Source of the DNA: Eutreptiella sp. 'Long Island Sound 2002'
Lineage: Eukaryota; Euglenozoa; Euglenophyceae; Eutreptiales; Eutreptiaceae
Length of the DNA: 64,000 nt
NCBI GenBank assembly: GCA_964036045.1
Contig: OZ038398.1
Coordinates: forward strand, 24,174,052-24,238,051
Reading direction: 5' to 3'
Part shown: one piece after another, positions 25,584 through 36,480 of the stretch
Layout of the letters: the number at the start of each line of letters is the position of its first letter
How positions within the stretch are numbered: the first letter of the stretch is position 1
Made by a program: the position numbers and the translations under genes
Notes under the pieces: model-generated
Told to the model about the DNA's origin: nothing
Seen by the model: the letters and a program-made list of their open reading frames with translations, nothing else
The model's database searches: none

Positions 25584-26930
25584 TCACCGGAACACGTTCG
25601 GGAAGCGCCGGAACGTGTTCCGGAAGCGCCGGAACGTGTTCCGGAAGCGCCGGAACGTGTTCCGGAAGCACAGGAACGTGTTCCGGAAGCACCGGAACGT
25701 GCTCCGGAAGGACCCGAACATGTTCCGGAAGCGCCGGAACATGTTCCGGAAGCGCCGGAACATGTTCGGGAAGGACCGGAACATGTTGCGGAATCACCGG
25801 AACATGTTCCGGCGATACCGGAACATGTTCCCGAATCGCCGGAACATGTTCCGGAATCACCGGAACATGTTCCGGAAGGACCGGATCATGTTCCGGAAGC
25901 ACCGGATCATGTTCCGGAAGCACCGGATCATGTTCCGGAAGCGGCGGAACATGTTCCGGAAGGACCGGAACATGTTCCGGAAGGTCCGGAACATGTTCCG
26001 GAAGCGCCGGAATATGTTCCGGAAGCACCGGATCATGTTCCGGAAGCGCCGGAACATGTTGCGGAGGCACCGGAACATGTTCCGGAAGCGCCGGAACGTG
26101 TTCCGGAAGGACCCGAACATGTTCCGGAAGCACCGGAACATGTTTCGGAAGCACCGGAACATGTTCCGGAAGCGCCGGAACATGTTCCGGAAGCGCCGGA
26201 TCATGTTCCGGAAGCGCCGGATCATGTTCCGGAAGCGCCGGAACATGTTCCGGAATCGCCGGAACATGTTCCGGAAGCGCCGGAACATGTTCCGGAAGCG
26301 CCGGAACGTGTTTCGGAAGCGCCGGAACGTGTTCCGGAAGCACCGGAGCGTGTTCCGGAAGCACCGGAACATGTTCCGGAAGCACCGGAACATGTTCCGG
26401 AAGGAACGGAACATGTTCCGGAAGGACCGGAACATGTTCCGAAAGCACCGGAACATGTTCCGGAAGCCCCGGAACATGTTCCGGAATCGCCGGAACATGT
26501 TCCGGAAGCACCGGAACATGTTCCGGAAGCACCGGAACATGTTCCGGAAGGACCGGAACATGTTCCGGAAGCGCCGGAACATGTTCCGGAAAGACCGGAA
26601 CAACTTCCGGAAGCACCAGAACATGTTCCGGAATCGCCGGAAAATGTTCCGGAATCGCCGGAACATGTTCCGGAAGGACCGGAACATGTTCCGGAATGAC
26701 CGGAACATGTTCCGGAATCGCCGGAACATGTTCCGGAAGCGCCGGAACATGTTCCGGAAGCACCGGAACATGTTCCGGAAGGACCGGAACATCTTCCGGA
26801 AGCACCGGAACATGTTCCGGAAGGACCGGAACATCTTCCGGAAGCACCGGAACATGTTCCGGAAGCACCGGAACATGTTCCGGAAGCGCCGGAACATGTT
26901 CCGGAAGCGCCGGAACATGTTCCGGAAGGA
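25584..26930. repeat. 1,344-bp higher-order repeat, copy 2
   Basis: This matches copy 1 unit for unit through GCGATACC (25,812), the GTTGCGG unit, CGTGTTTCGG, the GAGCGTG unit and a GGAACAACTTCC variant. Parts of the same order reappear after 27,180 (GTGCTCC and GGAACAACTTCC near 27,297 and 27,438), so a degraded third copy extends to about 27,750. Confidence 0.88.
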
Positions 26931-27779
26931 CCGGAACATGTTCCGGAATCGCCGGAACATGTTCCGGAAGCACCGGATCATGTTCCGGAAGCTCCGGATC
27001 ATGTTCCGGAAGCACCGGATCATGTTCCGGAAGCGCCGGAACGTGTTCCGGAAGGACCCGAACGTGTTCCGGAAGCACCGGAACATGTTCCGGAAGCACC
27101 GGAACATGTTCCGGAAGCGCCGGAACATGTTCCGGAAGCGCCGGATCATGTTCCGGAAGCGCCGGAACATGTTCCGGAATCACCGGAACATGTTCCGGAA
27201 GCGCCCGAACGTGTTCCGGAAGCGCCGGAACGTGTTCCGGAAGCGCCGGAACGTGTTCTGGAAGCACAGGAACGTGTTCCGGAAGCACCGGAACGTGCTC
27301 CGGAAGCACCGGAACATGTTCCGGAAGGAACGGAACATGTTCCGGAAGGACCGGAACATGTTCCGGCAGCGCCGGAACATGTTTCGGAATCGCCGGACCA
27401 TGTTCCGGAAGCGCCGGAACATGTTCCGGAAAGACCGGAACAACTTCCGGAAGCACCAGAACATGTTCCGGAATCGCCGGAAAATGTTCCGGAATCGCCG
27501 GAACATGTTCCGGAAGGACCGGAACATGTTCCGGAATGACCGGAACATGTTCCGGAATCGCCGGAACATGTTCCGGCAGCGCCGGAACATGTTCCGGAAG
27601 CACCGGAATATGTTCCGGAAGGACCGGAACATCTTCCGGAAGCACCGGAACATGTTCCGGAAGGACCGGAACATCTTCCGGAAGCACCGGAACATGTTCC
27701 GGAAGCGCCGGAACATGTTCCTGAAAGACCGGAACATGTTCCGGAAGCACCGGAACATGTTCCGGAATCGCCGGAACAT

Positions 27780-27800
27780 GTTCCGGAAGGAACATGTTCC
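27780..27800. repeat. 16-bp truncated unit
   Basis: GGAAGG is joined directly to AACATGTTCC, which removes 5 bp (CCGGA) from a unit. This is one of the few frame-changing indels in the first 28 kb. Confidence 0.8.
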
Positions 27801-27994
27801 GGAAGGACCGGAACATGTTCCGGAAGCGCCGGAACATGTTCCGGAAGCACCGGAACATGTTCCGGAAGGACCGCAACATGTTCTGGAAGCGCCGGAACGT
27901 GTTGCGGAAGCACCGGAACATGTTCCAGAAGTGCCGGAACATGTACCCGAAGCACTGGAACATGTTCCGGAAGCACCGGAACATGTTCCGGAAG

Positions 27995-28045
27995 CACCGG
28001 AACATGAAGGACCGGAACATGTTCTGGAAGGACCGGAACATGTTC
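27995..28045. repeat. Truncated unit CATGAAGGACC, copy 2
   Basis: The same 6-bp deletion and following TTCTGG unit as at 12,789 occur here, preceded by the same run of AAGCA units. Shared rare junctions 15.2 kb apart imply block exchange or copying between domains. Confidence 0.78.
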
Positions 28046-28368
28046 CGGAAGCGCCGGAACATGTTCCGGAAGGACCGGAACATGTTCCGGAAGGACCGAA
28101 ACATGTTCCGGAAGCGCCGGAACATGTTCCGGAAGCACCGGAACATGTTCCGGAAGGACCGGAACATGTTCCGTGAGCACCGGAACATGTGCCGGAAGCG
28201 CTGGAACATGTTCCGGAAGCGCCGGAACATGTTCCGGAAGCACCGGAACATGTTCCGGAAGCGCCGGAACATGTTCCGGAAGCACCGGAACATGTTCCGG
28301 AATCGCCGGATCATGTTCTGGAATCGCCGGATCATGTTCCGGAATCGCCGGAACATGTTCCGGAAGCG

Positions 28369-28437
28369 CCGGAAAATGTTCCGGGGAAGCACCGGAAAAT
28401 GTTCCGGGGAAGCACCGGAAAATGTTCCGGGGAAGCA
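28369..28437. repeat. Triplet of 23-bp units with GGGG, block 1
   Basis: Three consecutive units carry both a GGAAAATG change and a two-base G insertion (TTCCGGGGAAGCA), giving a period of 23 instead of 21 for exactly 69 bp. Three +2 shifts restore the frame. The insertion breaks the regular helical spacing of neighbouring palindromes. Confidence 0.93.
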
Positions 28438-28836
28438 CCGGAACAATTTCCGGAAGCACCGAAACATGTTCCGGAAGCGCCGGAACATGTTCCGGAAGCG
28501 CCGGAACATGTTCCGGAAGCACCGGAACATGTTCCGGAAGCGCCGGAACATGTTCCGGAAGCGCCGGAACATGTTCCGGAAGGACCGGAACATGTTCCGG
28601 AAGGACCGAAACATGTTCCGGAAGCGCCGGAACATGTTCCGGAAGCGCCGGAACATGTTCCGGAAGCACCGGAACATGTTCCGGAAGGACCGGAACATGT
28701 TCCGGAAGCGCCGGAACATGTTCCGGAAGCACCGGAACATGTTCCGGAATCGCCGGATCATGTTCCGGAATCGCCGGATCATGTTCCGGAATCGCCGGAT
28801 CATGTTCCGGAATCGCCGGAACATGTTCCGGAAGCG

Positions 28837-28905
28837 CCGGAAAATGTTCCGGGGAAGCACCGGAAAATGTTCCGGGGAAGCACCGGAAAATGTTCCGGGG
28901 AAGCA
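28837..28905. repeat. Triplet of 23-bp units with GGGG, block 2
   Basis: This is a second copy of the three 23-bp units, 468 bp after block 1 (22 units plus the 6 inserted bases). It is preceded by the same AATCG and GGATCATG run, one unit longer here. The triplet therefore arose once and was duplicated with its flanks. Confidence 0.93.
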
Positions 28906-29085
28906 CCGGAACATGTTCCGGAAGCGCCGGAACATGTTCCGGAAGCGCCAGAACATGTTCCGGAAGGACCGGAACATGTTCCGGAAGGACCGGAACATGT
29001 TCCGGAAGCGCCGGAACATGTTCCGGAAGGACCGGAACATGTTCCGGAAGCACCGGAACATGTTCCGGAAGCCGGAACATGTTCC
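28906..29085. repeat. Domain junction with a 19-bp unit
   Basis: A unit near 29,065-29,075 has lost two spacer bases (GGAAGCCGG) and is followed by a CCGTAAGC variant. Before this point AATCG spacers and GGATCATG variants are abundant; after it AATCG is nearly absent (one clear case near 60,039) and GGATCATG is rare. This is the sharpest compositional change in the window. Confidence 0.75.
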
Positions 29086-32000
29086 GTAAGCACCGGAACA
29101 TGTTCTGGAAGCACCGGAACATATTCCGGCAGCGCCGGAACATGTTCCGGAAGCGCCGGAACATGTTCCGGAAGGACCGGAACATGTTCCGGAAGCTCCG
29201 GAACATGTCCCGGAAGGACCCGAACATGTTCCGGAAGGACCCGAACATGTTTCGGAAGGACCGGAACATGTTCCGGAAGGACCCGAACATGTTCCGGAAG
29301 CGCCGGAACATGTTCCAGAAGCGCCGGAACATGTTCCGGAAGGACCCGAACATGTTCCGGAAGGACCCGAACATGTTCCGGAAGCACCGGAACATGTTCC
29401 GGAAGCACCGGAACATGTTCTGGAAGGACCGGAACATGTTCCCGAAGGACCGGAACATGTTCCGGAAGCGCCGGAACATGTTCCCGAAGGACCGGAACAT
29501 GTTCCGGAAGGGCCGGAACATGTTCCGGAAGGACCGGAACATGTTCCGCAAGCGCCGGAACATGTTCCGGAAGGACCGGAACATTTTCCGGAAGCGCCGG
29601 AACATGTTCCGGAGGCGCCGGAACATGTTCCGGAGGCGCCGGAACATGTTCCGGAAGGACCGAAACATGTTCCGGAAGGACCGGAACATGTTCCGGAAGC
29701 ACCGGAACATGTTCCGGAGGCGCCGGAACATGTTCCGGAGGCGCCGGAACATGTTCCGGAAGCGCCGGAACATGTTCCAGAAGCACCGGAACATGTTCCG
29801 GAAGCACCCGAACATTTTCCGGAAGGACCGGAACATGTTCCGGAAGGACCGGAACATGTTCCGGAAGCACCGGAACATGTTCCGGAGGCGCCGGAACATG
29901 TTCCGGAAGGACCGGAACATGTTCTGGAAGGACCGGAACATGTTCCCGAAGGACCGGAACATGTTCCGGAAGCGCCGGAACATGTTCCCGAAGGACCGGA
30001 ACATGTTCCGGAGGCGCCGGAACAAGGACCGGAACATGTTCCGGAAGCACCGGAACATGTTCCGGAGGCGCCGGAACATGTTCCAGAAGCACCGGAACAT
30101 GTTCCGGAAGGACCCGAACATTTTCCGGAAGGACCGGAACATGTTCCGGAAGGACCGGAACATGTTCCGGAAGCACCGGAACATGTTCTGGAAGCGCCGG
30201 AACATGTTCCGGAAGGATCGGAACATGTTCTGGAAGGACCGGAACATGTTCCGGAAGGACCGGAACATGTTCCGGAAGCGCCGGAACATGTTCCGGAGGC
30301 GCCGGAACATGTTCCGGAGGCGCCGGAACATGTTCCGGAAGGACCGGAACATGTTGCGGAAGCACCGGAACATGTTCCGGAAGCACCGGAACATGTTCCG
30401 GAGGCGCCGGAACATGTTCCGGAGGCGCCGGAACATGTTCCGGAAGCGCCGGAACATGTTCCAGAAGCACCGGAACATGTTCCGGAAGGACCCGAACATT
30501 TTCCGGAAGGACCGGAACATGTTCCGGAAGCACCGGAACATGTTCCGGAAGCGCCGGAACATGTTCCGGAAGGACCGGAACATGTTCTGGAAGGACCGGA
30601 ACATGTTCCCGAAGGACCGGAACATGTTCCGGAAGCGCCGGAACATGTTCCGGAAGGACCGGAACATGTTCCAGAAGCGCCGGAACATGTTCCGGAAGGA
30701 CCGGAACATGTTCCGGAAGCGCCGGAACATGTTCCGGAAGGACCGGAACATGTTCCGGAAGCGCCGGAACATGTTCCGGAAGGACCGGAACATGTTCCGG
30801 AAGCGCCGGAACATGTTCCGGAAGCACCGGAACATGTTCCGGAAGGACCGGAACATGTTCCGGAAGCGCCGGAACATGTTCCGGAAGCGCCGGAACATGT
30901 TCTGGAAGCGCCGGAACATGTTCCGGAAGCACTGGAACATGTTCTGGAAGCACCGGAACATGTTCCGGAAGCGCCGGAACATGTTCCGGAAGGACCGGAA
31001 CATGTTCCGGAAGGACCGGAACATGTTCCGGAAGCGCCGGAACATGTTCCGGAAGGACCCGAACATGTTCCGGAAGGACCGGAACATGTTCCGGAAGCAC
31101 GGGAACATGTTCCGGAAGCACGGGAACATGTTCCGGAAGCACCGGAACATGTTCCGGAAGCGCCGGAACATGTTCCGGAAGCGCCGGAACATGTTCCGGA
31201 AGCACCGGAACATGTTCCGGAAGCGCCGGAACATGTTCCGGAAGCGCCAGAACATGTTCCGGAAGCACCGGAACATGTTCCGGAAGCACCGGAACATGTT
31301 CCGGAGGCGCCCGAACATGTTCCGGAGGCGCCGGAACATGTTCCGAAAGGGCCGGAACATGTTCCGGAAGCGCCGGAACATGTTCCGGAAGGACCGGAAC
31401 ATGTTCCGGAAGCACCGGAACATGTTGCGGAAGCCCCGGAACATGTTGCGGAAGCCCCGGAACATGTTCCGGAAGCGCCGGAACATGTCCCGGAAGCGCC
31501 GGAACATGTTCCGGAAGCACCGGAACATGTTCCGGAAGCACCGGAACATGTTCCGGAAGCACCGGAACATGTTCCGGAAGCAACGGAACATGTTCTGGAA
31601 GCACCGGAACATGTTCCGGAAGCACCGGAACATGTTCCGGCGCTTCCTGAACATGTTCCGGAAGGACCGGAACATGTTCCGGAAGCACCGGAAACATGTT
31701 CCGGAAGCGCCGGAACATGTTCCGGAAGCGCCGGAACATGTTCCGGAAGCACCGGAACATGTTCCGGAAGCACCGGAACATGTTCCGGAAGCGCCGGAAC
31801 ATGTTCCGCAAGGAACGGGACATGTTCCGGAAGCGCCAGAACATGTTCCGGAAGCGCCGGAACATGTTCCGGAAGGACCCGAACATGTTCCGGAAGGACC
31901 CGAACATGTTCCGGAAGGACCGGAACATGTTCCGGAAGCACGGGAACATGTTCCCGAAGCACCGGAATATGTTCCGAGGCGCCAGAACATGTTCCGGAAG

Positions 32001-33000
32001 CGCCGGAACATGTTCCGGAAGCGCCGGAACATGTTTCGGAAGCACCGGAACACGTTCCGGAAGCACCGGAACATGTTCCGGAAGCGCCGGAACATGTTCC
32101 GGAAGCGCCGGAACATGTTCCGCAAGGAACGGAACATGTTCCGGAAGCGCCGGAACATGTTCCGGAAGCGCCGGAGCATGTTCCGGAAGGACCCGAACAT
32201 GTTCCGGAAGGACCGGAACATGTTCCGGAAGCGCCGGAACATGTTCCGGAAGCACCGGAACATGTTCCGGAAGGACCCGAACATCTTCCGGAAGGACCGG
32301 AACATGTTCCGGAAGCACGGGAACATGTTCCCGAAGCACCGGAACATGTTCCGGAAGCGCCGGAACATGTTCCCGAAGCGCCGGAACATGTTCTGGAAGC
32401 GCCGGAACATGTTCCCGAAGCACCGGAACATGTTCCAGAAGCGCCGGAACATGTTCCGGAAGCAACGGAACATGTTCCGGAAGCGCCTGAACATGTTCCG
32501 GAAGCGCCGGAACATGTTCCGGAAGGACCGGAACATGTTCCGGAAGCACCGGAACATGTTCCGGAAGGACCGGAACATGTTCCGGAAGCGCCGGAACATG
32601 TTCCGGAAGGACCCGAACATGTTCCGGAAGGACCGGAACATGTTCCGGAAGCACCGGAACATTTTCCGGAAGGACCGGAACAGGTTCCGGAAGCGCCCGA
32701 ACATGTTCCGGAAGCGCCGGAACATGTTCCGGAAGCACCGGAACATGTTCCGGAAGGACCGGAACATGTTCCCGAAGCACGGGAACATGTTCCGGAAGCG
32801 CCGGAACATGTTCCGCAAGCGCCGGAACATGTTCCGGAAGCGCTGGAACATGTTTCGGAAGCACCGGAACATGTTCCGAAAGGACCGGAACATGTTCCGG
32901 AAGGACCGCAACATGTTCCGGAAGCACCGGAACATGTTCCGGAAGCACCGGAACATGTTCCGGAAGCACCGGAACATGTTCCGGAAGCGCCGGAACATGT
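29086..33000. repeat. Array domain D: AGGCG and TTCCCG-rich, AATCG-free
   Basis: Spacers are AAGCG, AAGCA, AAGGA and clusters of AGGCG (29.6-30.4 kb and near 31.3 kb). TTCCCGAAG and AAGGACCCG variants are common. A 9-bp in-frame deletion joins GGAACA to AGGACC near 30,022, and a 1-bp deletion (TTCCGAGGCG) occurs near 31,975. A flipped spacer CGCTT followed by CCTGAACATG lies at about 31,641. The first GGAAACATG 22-bp unit appears at about 31,690. Confidence 0.75.
29590..30500. repeat. AGGCG-cluster higher-order block
   Basis: A series of two adjacent AGGCG units, an AAGCG unit, TTCCAGAAGCACC, an AACATTTTCC unit and AAGGA units repeats at about 29,600-29,830 and 30,290-30,510, with a partial version near 30,050-30,130. 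The order is seen directly; the copies differ by several units. Confidence 0.6.
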
Positions 33001-33005
33001 TCCGG

Positions 33006-36000
33006 AATTACCGGAACGTGTTCCGGAAGCACCGGAACGTGTTCCGGAAGCACCGGAACGTGTTCCGGAAGCGCCGGAACATGTTCCGGAAGCGCCGGAA
33101 CATGTTCCGGAAGCACCGGAACATGTTCCGGAAGGACCGCAACATGTTCTGGAAGGACCGCAACATGTTCCGGAAGGACCGGAACATGTTCCGAAAGCGC
33201 CGGAACATGTTCCGGAAGCGCCGGAACTTGTTCCGGAAGCACCGGAACATGTTCCGGAGGCACCGGAATATGTTCCGGAACCGCCTGAACATGTTCCGGA
33301 AGCGCCGGAACATGTTCCGGAAGCACCGGAACATGTTCCGGAAGCGCCGGAACATGTTCCGGAAGCGCGTGAACATGTTCCGGAAGCGCCGGAACATGTT
33401 CCGGAAGCGCCGGAACATGGTCCGGAAGCACCGGAACATGTTCCCGAAGCGCCGGAACATGTTCCGGAAGCGCCTGAACATGTTCCGGAAGCGCCGGAAC
33501 ATGTTCCGGAAGGACCGGAACATGTTCCGGAAGCACCGGAACATGTTCCGGAAGCACCGGAACATGTTCCGGAAGCGCCGGAAGATGTTCCGGAAGCGCC
33601 GGAACATGTTCCGGAAGCACCGGAACATGTTCCGGAAGCGCCGGAACATGTTCCGGAAGCGCCTGAACATGTTCCGGAAGCGCCGGAACATGTTCCGGAA
33701 GCACCGGAACATGTTCCGAAAGCACCGGAACATGTTCCGGAATTACCGGAACGTGTTCCGGAAGCACCGGAACGTGTTCCGGAAGCACCGGAACGTGTTC
33801 CGGAAGCGCCGGAACATGTTCCGGAAGCGCCGGAACATGTTCCGGAAGCACCGGAACATGTTCCGGAAGAACCGCAACATGTTCTGGAAGGACCGCAACA
33901 TGTTCCGGAAGGACCGGAACATGTTCCGAAAGCGCCGGAACGTGTTACGGAAGCGCCGGAACTTGTTCCGGAAGCACCGGAACATGTTCCGGAGGCACCG
34001 GAACATGTTCCGGAAGCGCCGGAACATGTTCCGGAAGGACCGGAACATGTTCCGGAAGCGCCGGAACATGTTCCGATGCTTCCGGAACATGTTCCGGGGC
34101 TTCCGGAACATGTTCCGGTCCTTCCGGAACATGTTCCGGAAGCGCCGGAACATGTTCCGCAAGCGCCGGAACATGTTCTGGAAGGACCGCAACATGTTCC
34201 GGAAGGACCGGAACATGTTCCGAAAGCGCCGGAACATGTTCCGGAAGCGCCGGAACTTGTTCCGGAAGCACCGGAACATGTTCCGGAAGCGCCGGAACAT
34301 GTTCCGGAAGGACCGGAACATGTTCCGGAAGCACCGGAAACATGTTCCGGAAGCGCCGGAACATGTTCCGGAAGCACCGGAACATGTTCCGGAAGCACCG
34401 GAACATGTTCCGGAGCGCCGGAACATGTTCCGCAAGGACCGGAACATGTTCCGGAAGCACCGGAAACATGTTCCGGAAGCACCGGAACATGTTCCGGAAG
34501 GACCGGAACATGTTCCGGAAGGACCGGAACATGTTCCGGAAGCACCGGAACATGTTCCGGAAGCACCGGAACATGTCCCGGAAGCGCCGGAACATGTTCC
34601 GGAAGCACCGGAACATGTTCCGGAAGCGCCGGAACATGTTCCGGAAGCGCGTGAACATGTTCCGGAAGCGCCGGAACATGTTCCGGAAGCGCCGGAACAT
34701 GGTCCGGAAGCACCGGAACATGTTCCCGAAGCGCCGGAACATGTTCCGGAAGCGCCTGAACATGTTCCGGAAGCGCCGGAACATGTTCCGGAAGCGCCGG
34801 AACATGTTCCGGAAGCACCGGAACATGTTCCGGAAGCACCGGAACATGTTCCGGAAGCGCCGGAAGATGTTCCGGAAGCGCCGGAACATGTTCCGGAAGC
34901 ACCGGAACATGTTCCGGAAGCGCCGGAACATGTTCCGGAAGCGCCTGAACATGTTCCGGAAGCGCCGGAACATGTTCCGGAAGCACCGGAACATGTTCCG
35001 AAAGCACCGGAACATGTTCCGGAATTACCGGAACGTGTTCCGGAAGCACCGGAACGTGTTCCGGAAGCACCGGAACGTGTTCCGGAAGTGCCGGAACATG
35101 TTCCGGAAGCGCCGGAACATGTTCCGGAAGCACCGGAACATGTTCCGGAAGGACCGCAACATGTTCTGGAAGGACCGCAACATGTTCCGGAAGGACCGGA
35201 ACATGTTCCGAAAGCGCCGGAACGTGTTACGGAAGCGCCGGAACTTGTTCCGGAAGCACCGGAACATGTTCCGGAGGCACCGGAACATGTTCCGGAAGCG
35301 CCGGAACATGTTCCGGAAGGACCGGAACATGTTCCGGAAGCGCCGGTACATGTTCCGGAAGGACTGGAACATGTTCCGGAAGGACCGGAACATGTTCCGG
35401 AAGCCCCGGAACATGTTCCGGAAGCATCGGAACATGTTCCGGCGCTTCCGGAACATGTTCCGGAAGCACCGGAACATGTTCCGGAAGCACCGGAACATCT
35501 TCCGGAAGCGCCGGAACATGTTCCGGAAGGACCGGAACATGTTCCGGAAGGACCGGAACATGTTCCGGAAGGACCGGAACATGTTGCGGAAGCCCCGGAA
35601 CATGTTCCGGTGCTTCCGGAACATGTTCCGGAAGCGCCCGAACATGTCCCGGAAGCACCGGAACATGTTCCGGAAGCGCCCGAACATGTCCCGGAAGCAC
35701 CGGAACATGTTCCGGAAGCACCGGAACATGTTCCGGAAGCACCGGAACATGTTCCGGAAGCACCGGGAACATGTTCCGGAAGGACCGGAACATGTTCCGG
35801 AAGCACCGGAACATGTTCCGGAAGCGCCGGAACATGTTCCGGAAGGACCGGAACATGTTCCGGAAGCACCGGAAACATGTTCCGGAAGCGCCCGAACATG
35901 TTTCAGAAGCGCCGGAACATGTTCCGGAGGCACCGGAACATGTTCTGGAAGCACCGGAACATGTTCCGCAAGGACCGGAACATGTTCCGGAAGCGCCGGA

Positions 36001-36480
36001 ACATGTTCCGGAAGCGCCGGAACATGTTCCGGAAGGACCGGAACATGTTCCGGAAGCACCGGAAACATGTTCCGGAAGCGCCGGAACATGTTCCAGAAGC
36101 GCCGGAACATGTTCCGGAAGCACCGGAACATGTTCCGGAAGGACCCGAACATGTTCCGGAAGGACCGGAACATGTTCCGGAAGCACCGGAACATTTTCCG
36201 GAAGGACCGGAACATGTTCCGGAAGGACCGGAACATGTTCCGAAAGCACCGGAACATGTTACGGAAGCACCGGAACATGTTCCGGAAGGACCGGACCATG
36301 TTCCGGAAGGACCGCAACATGTTCCGAAAGCACCGGAACATGTTACGGAAGCACCGGAACATGTTCCGGAAGGACCGCAACATGTTCCGGAAGCACCGGA
36401 ACATGTTCCGGAAGCACCGGAACATGTTCCGGAAGCACCGGAACATGTTCCGGAATTACCGGAACGTGTTCCGGAAGTAC
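33006..36480. repeat. AATTA-marked higher-order repeats, four starts
   Basis: Markers at 33,006, 33,741, 35,023 and 36,454 are each followed by CGTG units, a GACCGCAACATG pair with TTCTGG, TTCCGAAAGCG and an AAGCG unit (GGAACTTG in several copies). The first interval is 735 bp (35 units); the next are 1,282 and 1,431 bp. Flipped spacers (TGCTT, GGCTT, TCCTT, CGCTT) appear within these blocks near 34,078-34,123, 35,441 and 35,601. Confidence 0.75.

Larger units (their letters stand above)
23000..28905. repeat. Array domain C: 1.34-1.45 kb higher-order repeat zone
   Basis: The zone has dense GGATCATG and AATCG units with the landmark GCGATACC at 23,019, 24,468 and 25,812. The intervals are 1,449 bp (69 units) and 1,344 bp (64 units). 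GTTGCGG variants, CGTG runs and AAGCCCC units follow each landmark in the same order. The zone ends with two blocks of 23-bp units. Confidence 0.8.

Noticed and set aside
9427-35133. An 8,568-codon open frame on the minus strand, and similar giants on both strands, as a real giant repeat protein
   Set aside because: Openness is guaranteed by a stop-free 21-bp unit. The frame switches among three unrelated polymers at indel units, all other frames are equally open, and there is no unique terminus or domain.
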